From contig CADCXD010000004.1 of the NCBI GenBank assembly GCA_902806575.1, positions 1,426,001-1,490,000 of the forward strand: 64,000 nt of DNA. The letters are read 5' to 3'. The notes under the pieces are model-generated. The model saw only the letters and a program-made list of their open reading frames with translations. It made no database searches and was not told where the DNA came from. Below, piece by piece: positions 23,316-34,800 of this stretch (positions are counted from its first letter, which is position 1; each line of letters begins with the position of its first letter). The translations under genes were made by a program, and so were the position numbers. The stretch is from Jackrogersella multiformis. Taxonomy: Eukaryota > Ascomycota > Sordariomycetes > Xylariales > Hypoxylaceae.

Positions 23316-25275
23316 ATGCACCATCCCGCCGCCGACTCGGGTTTCTCTTCGTTTTCCACCACTCCCCCTACCTCCGGTATCCCCGACCGTCGTGCTTCTC
23401 CCTCCACTGCGGCCACGGCCACGGCCACGGCTCCGGGTCTTATTGCTGTTAGGACCAACGGCGGCGACCCTTCCGAGAACGACGACTCCGGCCGTCTCCA
23501 CCAGCACGGCGGACCATTCCACGATGACGGCCAGTCCCCGGACTCCGTCGACACCGCCTCTCCCGGTCACCTCGAGGACCAGCGGGCCAAGAAGCGCCGC
23601 GTCGGCTCTAGTTTGAGAGGCGTTGCACACCTGACACCCGAACAGCTTGCTAAGAAGAGAGCCAATGGTATAGCTTCACCACCTCTCATGTATTTTACCT
23701 AGTTAGCCCCGTAAGCCGTATTGCATTGGTTACACCCCGTACCCCGTACCCCGTATCCCTCCCCGTATACTCATCACTTCTATAAGACTGCGTATCCCGG
23801 CGTGATGCTATGCTTCCGTGTAGTACATTTCTTACTAACCATGCTTCCGCCGCCTCGTAGACCGGGAGGCTCAGCGCGCCATCCGCGAACGCACCAAGAA
23901 CCAGATCGAAACCCTGGAAAGACGAATACGTGACTTAACGGCTCAGCAGCCTTATCAAGAGCTCCAGGCTGTGATACGAGCAAAGGAGGCTGTCGAGGCC
24001 GAGAATGCCGAGATGAAGAGCCGCCTAGCTTTTATTGTATCCTTGATACAACCCATGTTATCTAGTAACGAGCAAGCGAATACCACGGCAATCCAGACTA
24101 CCCAGCGTTCGCCCTCTGTCCCTCCTACTTGTAATACATCGACACCTGCGAGTGCTGCCTCTCCCGCTTCTGCGGCGGACTCGTTATGGCAGGCCCAGGC
24201 CCAGGCACAGGTGCAAACACAGACACAGACACAGGCACAGGCACAACCGAGTCTAAACTTCAACCAATTCAAGATGTTAAACCAGCAACGGCATGACCTC
24301 CTCCATAACTTAGAGCTTACCGCCGGCGAGCAGCTGAAACTTGACTTCCTCCTCGACCCCTCGCAGCACGTGGATAGGATGCAGACGGGCGTCAACGGGC
24401 CACAGGACAACCCCGAGCACCAGCATCTTCCTATGAAGCATGATTGGAATGCCTACTCCATCCCATCCGCTCAAGGATTTCCGGTTGGAAACGGCGGCTC
24501 CCAACAGCAGCAGCAGCAGCAACAGCAACATCGTATCGAGTACGCTCCACAGAGTACAGTCCACGGCTTGGAAACGTCTTGGGTCGGCAACTCAGTCCCG
24601 ATCAAGAACGGCCCGCCGACCTGTCCCCTCGATAACCTTCTCCTCGACTTTCTGCAGGAGAGGCGCCAACGGGCTGCAGAGGGCGTCCCTACGCGGGAGG
24701 TAATCGGGCCGAGATACCCCTCGGTCTCGTCGCTGCTCAACCCGGCGAACAGCGTCTTCTCCCACCCGCTCTCCAAGGTCTTCACCGACATCCTCGCCGC
24801 CTTCCCGGGGATCAGCGGGCTCCCGGAGCGCGTGGCCATGCTGTACTACATGTTCCTCCTGATGCGGTGGCAGGTCAACCCGACGCGGGAGAATTACGAC
24901 CTGCTGCCGCCGTGGGCGCTGCCGACGCCGGCGCAGCTGTCGTCGCCGCACCCGGCGTGGATCGACTACCTGCCGTTCCCGCGGATGCGCGAGCGGATGG
25001 CGGGCGAGTACAACGCGGCGGAGTTCCTGTTCGACAACTTCTTCATCCCCTACACCACCACCATCTCGCTCAACTGGCCGTACGAGCCCACCGACACCCT
25101 GCTCAAGAGCCCCGACGGCGCAGAGCTGCTCATCAACCCCGTCTTCGAGAGGCACCTCCGCCGCCTCCAGAACTGGACCCTCGGCGAGCCCTTCGACAAG
25201 GCCTTCCCCGGGCTCAGGGGCTCGTATAATCTCAAGTGCTGCGCGCCGAGGGACGCGCGGTTTAACGAGGGGTAA
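23316..25275 (+). CDS. bZIP transcription factor with C-terminal DUF3425 domain
   Basis: A predicted nuclear DNA-binding protein of a fungal bZIP subfamily. Exons 23316-23667 and 23861-25275 give 588 residues. The N-terminus (1-100) is Ser/Thr/Pro-rich. The basic region spans about 112-132 (KKRANDREAQRAIRERTK) and a coiled coil follows to about 175. A Gln/Ala repeat lies near 193-213 and a polyglutamine run near 299-307. The C-terminal 200 residues (about 375-580) match the DUF3425 pattern, with LLDFLQERRQR, YPSVSSLLNP and a WP-rich stretch. The usual invariant Asn of the basic region appears as Asp118, whose codon is split by the intron. The intron donor GTATAG is unusual but gives the only in-frame join I found. 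The DUF3425 part is very GC-rich. Targets and inducing signals are unknown. Confidence 0.88.
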
Positions 25276-26963
25276 GAGGAGGGGAGGCTTGTTTGGCTGT
25301 CTTTTACAGGGAATGAGGAAGATGGATTTGCCGTCATGGTGACAGTGGGAGGATTGGGCTCAGCGCTATAGCTATTCGAGGCTATATCTATTCGAGAGTA
25401 ACAGGGGAGGGGAAGGAATTCATGTGTTATGTTTCGGCTTTGGGCGGCGGAAGACTGTGTTCGAAGGCGTTTGAGCCAAGGAGTTCTGGGGTTCGGTTGG
25501 GTGAGTTGGCGTGGTGTGGTGTATCTAGATCGTGTGGGGATCAAGGACGTACATAATCAAACCTGTACTGTATATCTCTATAACTCGCTGGCCAGAGTAT
25601 TGGTACATATCTAACGAAGGCAGGGTTGTCTGGCCCGACGACGGCTGTGTTGGCTACGTAGAAGGTGGATGTCGAAGGTGGTTGCGTGTGCAGAGGATAC
25701 GAGCCGTCTTGCTGTGTAAGCTTCCAGGCGGGAGGGTACCCAGTTAATTTATATTATTAAAGCTGGCATGAGCTGCAAAGTTGGTAGGGGCAGTGATATC
25801 GAGTACCTACCAGGAGGCATAGGAATATTAGGTGTTCTTATAACATCTATTAGCCACCATAGACCTGAAGATATATACCCCATGCTCTAAAGAAAAGGGG
25901 TGCTTTTGCTAGTGATATAGAGCAAAGAAAGGCTTGCTTGAGCTTCATGTCCTCTGATAGAGTGAATATTTGCTTGTCATGGAGGTCGAGATGGAGGCGG
26001 AAGAGGCTTTGTCTTTCCTGCGTGGGTAGCTTCGTGCGGCGATGTGTAGCTTGGGAATAGAAGATGGAGGCCGTTCTAGGAAGGTCGTTCTAGGTATCTA
26101 GGGGCTTGTCACTTTCTTTTTCCCTTGTCTGTCTTATCTCATAAGAAGCTAGTTTTAAGAGACAAGGGGATAATACGTGGATTAGGTTAACGATGTCTAA
26201 GGCAATAATGCAGCAAGTGGATATATCCTTTTAAAGAAACTTGACTTCTCTTTTGCTACTGGGGGTAACGAGGAGAAGGCAAACCTAAGAGAAAAGCTTG
26301 CCAGTTACAAACTACAGGCTTTAGTTCATTTAAAGAGGAACGCGGATATGTATCTATCGCACTTGAAGACATATTATCAACACAGCCTAGGTACGAAGAC
26401 GGGCACATGGACAGGAAAAAGGCAGTTTCAGTTATCACGCAGAGGCAAAAGATGCAGTATCTCAGTGGATGCAGTGTTCATTCACTACAATTACTCCGCG
26501 AGGAATCAGAAGGAGAAACCCAACGCGAGCAGTCCCTAACGCGAGGGACTATGGTATCTTCGGCCAAAGCAGCAAACGCCCGTACCATGCAAGATCAGTT
26601 ATTTGATCGTTCCCCTTGAATGCAAATGCTCATCCGGCTCCGGTTGATGCAAACGCCAATGCCGTATCCTTCCTTTTCCTTCGTTCCTCCGATGCAGTTC
26701 ATTAGTTCGTTCGTTCTCGTTTGTGTGTTCATTCATTGGTGTATTTGTCCATCCGTCTCGTGAAATCGAACTCCAGCGTATGCTTAGTCGCACCACGCCC
26801 GTTGCGATGAATCATGAATGTAGGTCTGCCCTTCGAGCGACGTAGCTCAAACCAGAGGGTGTGCAAATATGTGTTCTCGAAGAACAAGAAAAGAAAAGAA
26901 TTTTTTGAAAAAAGCAGAAAAAAGCAGAAAAAGACAAAGTAAGTGACTGTCTACCAGCCCAAC
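25276..26963. other. Intergenic region between convergent genes
   Basis: No gene is visible in 1.7 kb. The bZIP gene and the DCAF4-like gene converge here, so both 3' UTRs lie inside. A GTTC/ATTC-rich run (about 26698-26740) and an AG/AAAAAGC-rich stretch (26880-26940) are low complexity. Several short open frames look like chance. Confidence 0.5.
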
Positions 26964-28625
26964 TCAAGCCTCATCCTCGTACTCGTCCACGCCGAAGGAG
27001 TAGACGCGAACGCCGGTGTTGCCGGCGACGAACAGGCTGGGATTGGTGTCGCCCTGCAGGGTCTGGAACTGCAGGCTGCGAATCTGTCCCTGTGGGGAGC
27101 GAATTCTGTCAATGTCGCGGTTATGCACGCGGCGGCCGCTGCGCACAGAGTACAAGGCGACGGTGCCGTCGTTGTGCGCGGCGGCGGCAATGCCCGAGCC
27201 GCGCTCGACATCCACGCCCACGTCGAAGCGCGCCGCGTTCTTGTACCCTTCCATGCGCACCACCGGGGTGGGGCTCGGGAAGTTCTGGTAGTCGTTGGTG
27301 ACGGGGCGGCAGGCGCAGTAGCGCATGTCGAACACGGACAGCGAGTCGCCCAGGCCGGCCACCAGCACCTGGTTCTCGGAGACGGGCTTGACGCTCGCGA
27401 TGGAGCTCCTCAGCCGCGTGCTGAGCCAGCGGCTGCAGTCCGCGCGCATGTCGCCCAGCACGAACTCGCCGGGGCGCCCACCGAAGTAGATCACGTCCGG
27501 GTTGCCCACGCCGAACTCCAGCGTGAACACGTCGTGGAACGAGTCGGGCACGATGGGGCGGCGCCGGCGGCCCCCCGGCACCGTGAGCAGCTGCGTCACG
27601 TCGTAGTACGTGGTCGCGATGCCCATGCTGGTGCCGACCAGGCACATGTGGGCGCTTCCCGGCGGGGCCACGGCGACGGTGTTCCCGATGTAGTGGAGCC
27701 TGCCCCCGTCGCGGTAGACGTTAACCCTGCGTCGCGGGTTCCTGGAGTCGACTGTGTTCAGGGCCCCCATGGAGTTGGACATCTGGAAGGCGGAGGTGAC
27801 AAAGATTCGGTTGAGATCCTCGTCGAACTTGATGTCCGAGATGTGAGGGACTATGGCCTCCACGTAAGGACGAACTCCCAGCGGGTCGTTTCTGCCCGTT
27901 GGCATCACGCCGGCGAAGTTGACTCTGTTGTGGAACTTGATGTTAGTATACTGCTATCGATGGGAAGCTGGGTAGCCGGGCGGTTGGGTAATACGTACTT
28001 GCCATCCACGTCATTCCTAGGAATAGCCGTGGTCCACAGACTTTTACTGTTGGAAGCTGTAAACGTGGTCTCAGGTTAGCCTATTGATGCTTTGAAGCGA
28101 AATGATCGCGATATCCTCGTTGAAAACTTACTCGTGAAGACTTCAGACATGCCCCATTGATTCTTCCTTGCCGCCACACACATGGCGGGGATGTTGGCAG
28201 ACGGGCTGTCCTGAATGAACTGGGTGAGTACCACCGAGCCCATGTCGCATAAACCCTGGGCGAAACTCGCAGCGACGAGATCGCGAACGTGGTCGCCGTG
28301 CTCCCGCGCGAGGAAGCCGCCCATTAGCGGCGCGTTCAACACGCGAGCTCGGGTGATCCTATTCACATTGAGAGCTTTGACTCGAGTCTTCACGACCACC
28401 TCTTCATCTTCAATCTTGCGCTTCTTAACGTTATCTGAAGACCAAGACGCAGTGCTTGGCGCCGTCTGGCTGCTCTCAACCTTGTAGTAACGCTTTTTCT
28501 CGTGATCTACGAGGAAATAAATACTTGTTAGTTAATCGAAAACGCCGGTGGGGGATTGCGTAATGCTGGTGATGATAATATAACTTACCCCAATAATACC
28601 CAGGAAAATGCGGAGGTGACTCCAT
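26964..28625 (-). CDS. WD-repeat protein, DCAF4/WDR21-like
   Basis: Probably a substrate receptor for a CUL4-DDB1 ubiquitin ligase, by similarity to DCAF4/WDR21. Four exons, reading from high to low: 28625-28589, 28506-28132, 28056-27999, 27924-26964, giving 476 residues. The N-terminus carries the family mark FPGYYWDHEKKRYYKV: DCAF4 proteins begin with a PGFYYD...RYFKI-type motif. A lysine-rich linker follows, then a beta-propeller made of poorly conserved WD repeats. The segment SVFDMRYC has the F/W-D-x-R form of the DDB1-binding DWD box. The last intron has a perfect TACTAAC branch point shortly before its acceptor, which settled the choice between possible acceptors. The last exon is highly GC-rich. 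I am fairly confident of the family and less so of the CUL4 role in fungi. Confidence 0.75.
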
Positions 28626-29356
28626 ATTGACGACTAGAAATGTGCGATGTTTAGATGCGGCGGATGTGATGAATGTAATAGATGCGATGGACGCGGTAGT
28701 GGTGGTGATGATGGATGGAGTGTGGGTAAAATGGTGGAAGAGGGACGAAGGAAATTTGGCCCAAGATGGATGTTTACATTTTTCGTGGCAGTATTAAGGC
28801 GGTATACAACCGAGGACAAAGCTCGAAAACTTTAAAACACTGTAAAGGTATAGCTGGTCGGCGACAAACCTCGAATCATGACTAGGCAGACTTACACGAC
28901 AACATCAGTACCTGCTAAGTGCTTGCAATCACGTGACCGAGTCATCGACGGGTGGAGAAGAGAAAAACAAACAAAGGATAAAAGTTATACATGAGGAAAT
29001 CTTGCCAACCGCAATGGCCAATGCATTACTGCCAATATACGATAAATGCATATACATTAAAAAAACTACGACTACAGTACTGAAGCAGCGCAACTACAAA
29101 ATTAAGTTTCACCAAAGACATGCCAAGTATTGTGTATTTTTTTCATTCTTATTAGCCTAAGAGACGTGGGTATGACATAACCGAGGCCTATACGCCGTGG
29201 TATTTCAGTTTACAAGAAGGAAATGAAGTGAACAACCAAGCCTGTCCGGAGTATATCTATAGACCGAAGGGCAATAGTATGTAACACCAATTAAAGACAT
29301 CCCCAGTTGATCATAGCCACCGAAGGGGCGGCCATTCTGTTTCATCAAGGAACCAT
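28626..29356. other. Intergenic region between the DCAF4-like gene and PMA1
   Basis: No gene is visible. Both flanking genes read leftward, so the left part is the DCAF4-like promoter and the right part the PMA1 3' UTR. A GATG/GGTGG-rich run (about 28660-28730) is low complexity. Confidence 0.5.
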
Positions 29357-32300
29357 CTATTGGGATTTCTCGTGTTGGGTGGAGACACGTTGGAGAGAAA
29401 CCACTATGAAACATGTTAGCTGAGAACATCATAAAAACTTGAAATCTTATTAATTGCAACTTACCGAAGTCTTCAAGCGATCGCTGCTTTTGGCTTCCCT
29501 TAGGGGACTTTCCGTGCATAAGGTTGTCGAATCCGACGCTGTCCTGGAGGATGTAGTAGACACCACCCATGATGCAGAACACGCCGAAGGAGAAGATCCA
29601 GATACGGACGACGGCGACGATGTGAGTAAGCGCGCCGTTCTCGAAGAAACCCCAGATGGTGAAGCAGGTTGCGAGGATATCAACCAACAGGATGGCGCCA
29701 GTAAGCTGCCACGAGGGGATCGACGACCAGAAGGGACCGTTGGCACGGGTGATGAAGATGAGCCAGTTCTCAGTGAGTGAGATCTCGAGGAAGAGAACCT
29801 CGTCCATGTTACCGTTGTTCTGGACAATACCACCGTTCTCGCCCTGAACGTACATAGTGGTAACAGTAATCCAGGTACCAATAGCAAGAACGAAACCGAG
29901 GAGGACGGACATGCCCCATAGCTTGGGCAGGTTCCACTTGACTGGGCTCATGGAGTAGGGGGCGTTGTCATAGGCAATGGCAAGAGTAGCGACATCGGCG
30001 AAGATGGCGATGAAAACGACCAACTCGATGTTGAGCGATCGGTTCAGGATTGCAATCCACAGACCAAGGTAAATCTCCAAGTGGAGAGACAGAGCGATAC
30101 GGTAGACGACGTAAGCGTACATGCGGTGGAAGATTTGTCGAGAAGTCTTAAGGGCATCAATAATAGCACCAAGACCGGGGGCGAGGAAGACAATATCGGC
30201 AGCAGATCGAGCAGCGTCAGAGGCACCCTCGACAGCAATACCAGTGTCAGCCTTCTTTAGAGACGGAGCATCGTTCACACCGTCACCAGTCATGGCAACG
30301 AGGTAACCACGCTGCTGCAGAATCTCGACGACGTTGTACTTGTGTTGGGGGAAAACCTCGGCGAAACCATCAGCAGCCTCGACGAAATCGTAGACCTCAG
30401 AGCCGGGCATGTCACCGCCGCCACCAAGTCCAAGGCGCTCAGCATTGTAGACGTTGGTACCGAGACCGAGTTGACGAGAAGTCTCACGAGCGATACCGAC
30501 GGCGTCACCAGTAAGCATCTTGATGGAAAGACCTAGGCGCTTGGCTTCGTTGATAGTGCGGGCGGTGTCGTGACGAGGGGGGTCAGAGCAGGGCATGATT
30601 CCGAGAATCTCCCAAGCACCCTCACCACGCTTGCGAGCAACACCGAGAGAACGGAAACCACGAGTAGCGAATTCAGCAACCTTGTTCTTGTAGGCCTGGT
30701 CGATCTCCTCAGGGATAGGGTGATCTTCTTCGACAGTCTTCAGGACGAACAGAGGCGCACCCTTGACACAGGTAATGCGTTCACCTTGAGGGGACTCAAC
30801 AATAGCGGTGACCTTCTTCGAGACAGGGTCGAAGGGGAAGAACTCTTGGACAATGTACTTGGATAGAACACCCTTGGCACGAGGGTAGTACTTGAGCGAC
30901 TTAAGGAAGGCCTTGTCAATTGCGTCCATACCCTTCTTCTTGCGGCTGGCAGCAAGACAGGCAGTAAGCATGAGGTCTTCGGGATCGACACCGGAAACAG
31001 TGAAAGGCTCGGCAAGAGACAGCTTGTTCTTGGTCAGGGTACCAGTCTTGTCGGAGCAGAGGATTTCCACACCGGCCAGGGACTCAATGGCAGAAAGCTT
31101 CTGGACAATGGCCTTCTTCTTGGCAAGATAAGCAGCACCGACAGCCATGGTAGTGGTGACAACGGCAGGAAGACCGACCGGGACACCGACGATGGTGATG
31201 GCGAGGGTGAATCGAAGGATGTCGACGATAGGGTTGGATCGGTAGAATGACGAAACCCAGACAATCAAGAGAGTGAAGACGACAAGGATTAACAGTACAG
31301 TACCAATACCGTTAAGGACTTCAGTGAAGTGACCAGTGCCGGCAGAAGCTTGGTTGACGAGAGCAGCAGCGCGACCGACAAAGGTGTTGTCACCAGTAGC
31401 AGAGACAACCATGAAGGCTTCACCACGCTTGACAGCCGACGAGGCGAAACACTGATCACCCTTATGCTTGTCTACGGCAAGAGATTCACCAGTAATAGCA
31501 GACTGATCGACTTGGAGGAAAGCATCATCGGTGACAATTCTACCATCAGCGGGAATGATCGTACCCTGGTAGGACAAACAGTTAGCGGCTTGAAAATTGA
31601 AAAACAAATAATTCGATTCAAAAGACTTACCTCTTCAACCTGAAGAATATCACCAGGGACAACCTGAGGAGCCTCGATTTCCTTAAGAGTACCATCACGG
31701 AGGACAACAGCCTTGAGGGCGAGAGTCTTCTTCAGTTCATCGACGATAGAGCCAGCTTGGTATTCTTGGATGAAACCAACACAGGCGTTGAGAAGTAACA
31801 AGGCGCAAATGACACCGAAGTCGACCCAGTCTTCCAAACCGGCGGCGAGGACGGCGGCAGCCTCCATAACGAATTGAATAGGACCAATAAAGAAACCCTA
31901 CAGCATGTTAATGAGAGACAGTTAGTGACAAGAATGGTGCAAATACTTACGAAGAACTTGAGGATTAGGTTCTCCTTCTCCTCCTTCATCTGGTTGAGAC
32001 CGTACTTTCGTCGACGGTTGGTGACCTCAGCTGTAGCGTAGTTAGTTTTCCGTGATCCTGTCGCGTCTCTACCCAGCGTGAAGCTTGAGATATGGCTTAC
32101 CTTCTGTTAGACCAACGCGTGTATCGGTCTGAAGCATCTCCTCTGGTACAACGCGACCAACACCACCTGGTTGTCCTTCGCCCTCTTCCTCATCGTCGAG
32201 GGCATTCCCATCCTGGGACTCGAGATCCTCAATCAAGGCATCCATGTCCTCATCTTCATCTTCCTCTCCGTCCTTAGCAGTCTTGGTCTGAGCAGGATCC

Positions 32301-32386
32301 TCGACACGGTAAGCTGCTTTCTCGTCGAACTTGCCCGACTCAATGTTGGTATGAAGCGCGGGCGCGCCAGCGTTGGACTCGGCCAT
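29357..32386 (-). CDS. PMA1: Plasma-membrane H+-ATPase PMA1 (P3A-type)
   Basis: Pumps protons out of the cell using ATP and builds the membrane potential that drives nutrient uptake. Five exons, high to low: 32386-32101, 32030-31951, 31897-31631, 31565-29465, 29403-29357, giving 926 residues (Neurospora PMA1 is about 920). Seen: an acidic N-terminal tail with EEDEDEDMDALIEDLE; the phosphatase motif ITGESL; the phosphorylation motif SDKTGTLTKN with Asp383; MTGDGVNDAPSLKKAD; and about ten hydrophobic helices. The tiny last exon restores the autoinhibitory C-terminus SLEDFVVSLQRVSTQHEKSQ, with the Ser919-Thr920 pair that in yeast is phosphorylated in response to glucose. Without that exon the frame would run on into unrelated sequence. 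A TATAAAG element lies about 400 nt upstream. Confidence 0.98.
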
Positions 32387-32787
32387 AATGGCGAGCTTCT
32401 AACGAAGACAGCTGAGGTATGTATTACCTAGTGTCCCAACTAGATAGTAAAATTGAAGTTGCGGACTGAGTCCAGGAAATTATTAATTACTCCAGGTTAG
32501 GCGGACAGAGAAACTGGCGAGAATAGGATCCGGTGGGAATGCTGATTAGGTTTTGTAGGATAGGTAAACTGACGATGTTTTGGTGAGGTATGATGTCGTG
32601 GGGGGGGAATAAGATGGACGACGTTCAGACTAATCACAGAGAGGGGAGAAAGAGGGGAGATTTTGGCGGGAAGGCACCACGGACGACCTTGGGAGAGGGA
32701 TTGACGAGCCAGACGAGCCGAACCAAGTCTTCAACGTGATGGGAAGGAAAAAAAGAGGAAGCGCGTTCTTGCTGGGCGAGCTTTTTC

Positions 32788-32794
32788 TTTATAA
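32788..32794 (-). promoter_or_regulatory. Candidate TATA element of PMA1
   Basis: On the minus strand this reads TATAAAG, about 400 nt before the PMA1 start codon. PMA1 is among the most highly transcribed fungal genes and a TATA element is plausible, but the transcription start cannot be seen from sequence. Confidence 0.3.
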
Positions 32795-33110
32795 GGCGAG
32801 GGAAAAACAGAGAAACAAGTGCAAGAGCTAATTCCGAGTGTGGGGCCCTCGTCCACCAAGCTTCAGTGGCTCACAAGCATGGAAGTATCGGTACAGAGCG
32901 ATACAGTGTGGGTTGCTCCTTCTGTTTGTTTCCACTATTTCCACTTTTTACCTTCCAATAGATCCCCGGAGGACCTTCGTAGTGCTAGTAGGTACCCAGG
33001 TACTTATATCCTCTTTCTTAACTTAGCTATTACCTAGGTATCTTCTAGGTTCGCGTATACCTACACGTACATATCCATGTATTCACGCGCGAATTTTGTT
33101 GTTGTTGCAG

Positions 33111-33230
33111 CTACCTAGGTACCTCGCAGAATCGTCACAACGTACCTAGGTACTATGTAAAGCCTAAGGTACACCTATATGAGATGTTAATAGTGCGCCT
33201 ATCTACCTAGGTAGGTACCTAAGTAGGTAG
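33111..33230. repeat. Dense cluster of CCTAGGTACC-type repeats
   Basis: Perfect and near-perfect copies of ACCTAGGTA and TAGGTACCTA follow one another, in both orientations because the unit is palindromic. This is one of the densest clusters in the window. Confidence 0.7.
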
Positions 33231-34249
33231 TTTAAGCATTACACCTACGAATAAGGCTCGCATCGTATGTCTAATTACATAGCATCCCAATGTATCGTCC
33301 AAGGGACTTCAGTCACAAACTCTAAATTGTTAAGCTTAAGGTTTGTTTACATAGTGCCTATATGGGGCCAAGTTTATCTAAGGTATTTCTTTCGGGAAAT
33401 TGCTTTCTATGCACATCAGTACCTAGCTAGGGATTAAAGGTACGACGCATCCCGCACAATATCTAGTGGGAAGCTTTGTAGCTGTACCTACCCTAAGATG
33501 CCCACAGGTGCTTAACCTACCGAATCGGGCTAAGGCTACTTACATTTACAGGACATCCATGGCAGCATGGGAAGTCGCCACAGTGTGACTCGGTCCCTGC
33601 AGACTCCACCATTCGGTACCTGAACAGCAGCGTCTCCACATCCCATCTTCAGAGCCAGAGTACCTAGACCATTTTTCACCTATGAACTCCCTGATCTTGC
33701 GGGAATTACTCGATTGCGCCTATGGTGATGACATGACAGAATACGCGCACCGACTTTTTCACTCGTCATTTGCAGTCAAAGCTTAAAGATAAATATCGCG
33801 GAAGCTGGAGAGTCATTAGTTATTATCAATTGGCCTATTTTCGTATCGGTCTCGCCTACGCCGATGCGATGGTTGCTATGGGAATAGTTCTGGCCTACTA
33901 GCTTTGGTGAGGAAATTTTTTTTGTTTTTTTTCGTCCTTCTTCCTTCTCTTCCTGCTGATTTCCAGGCTTATCCTAAATCAAGATTCCACCAGCTCTGCA
34001 TTCGGGAAGCACGGTCTCTTTAGGCCCATGCACTTATGTGAGGGTTGCTAACCATCGAACTAGGGCCACCCATGCTATCTTTTGTTAGCCTTGCACAGTG
34101 TCAGCCCGTGCAATGTTACCATTCAATGGCGAGTCAGTGCGCCTTATTACTGTGCTATGCAACCCTTATCCACCTCACCATCTACACACTGCAAAGCACC
34201 TGGGCACTGATGCTAGACAACGGTACGTACAGAATGGGTAATCCAGGTA

Positions 34250-34565
34250 CTTACTATCTAAGTACCTAGGTACCTATATGACATGATAAGTATACGTACC
34301 TAGGTATTTACCACTAGTATGAGCCATTTTCTATCCGGCGAGGCTGCTTTCGAAAGTGGAAAGGCGTTGAAACTCACCAAACCTTGCCGATCCTGCTAAT
34401 ACCTAGGTACCTAATAGTAGGTAGGTAGGTAAGTACCTAGGTACCTACCTAAATAGAGCATCTAGGAGGTATGCCATGCGACTTTCAACGTTCAACTTTC
34501 GACTTTCTACCTCCTACCTAGGTATCTCCTACTTTCTACCTTCTACCTACCTAGGTAGGTCCCTA
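34250..34565. repeat. Three adjacent clusters of CCTAGGTACC-type repeats
   Basis: Clusters at about 34250-34320, 34399-34455 and 34505-34565 contain runs of CCTAGG, GTACCTA and GTAGGTAGG units. The third is flanked by CTACCTTCT-like pyrimidine repeats. Confidence 0.7.
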
Positions 34566-34800
34566 CATTATATCCATGGATAGCACGTACATACATAGTA
34601 GTTCAGGAGCTCGAAGACCGCCATTTCGAGATCTAGAAAACGCCCAGTCCGTTCCTAGGTATTAACCGACAATCGTTATTGTCTAACGTGGAGTTCTAAA
34701 TGTACCTCTGACAGCCACCTCTCGGAGCGTGGGCATCAAGGCTCAGGGCCCGCGGTTAGGGGAAGGGGAAGACAAGTTATCGAACGCAGCGAGGTAAATA

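Larger units (their letters stand above)
32387..34800. other. PMA1 promoter and repeat-rich start of a gene desert
   Basis: No gene is visible. The first 450 nt should be the PMA1 leader and promoter. From about 32980 the sequence is crowded with TAGGTACC/CCTAGG palindromic repeats, with dense clusters at 33111-33230, 34250-34320, 34399-34455 and 34505-34565. Short open frames here show no recognisable protein. Confidence 0.5.

Noticed and set aside
24592..25155. Minus-strand open frame opposite the DUF3425 region
   Set aside because: It overlaps a recognised domain on the plus strand and has an Arg/Leu/Val-rich artefact composition.
26943..28079. Plus-strand open frame of 378 codons opposite the DCAF4-like gene
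   Set aside because: Same cause: GC-rich third positions. The minus strand encodes a spliced WD-repeat protein, while the plus-strand product is an Ala/Val/His-rich composition artefact.
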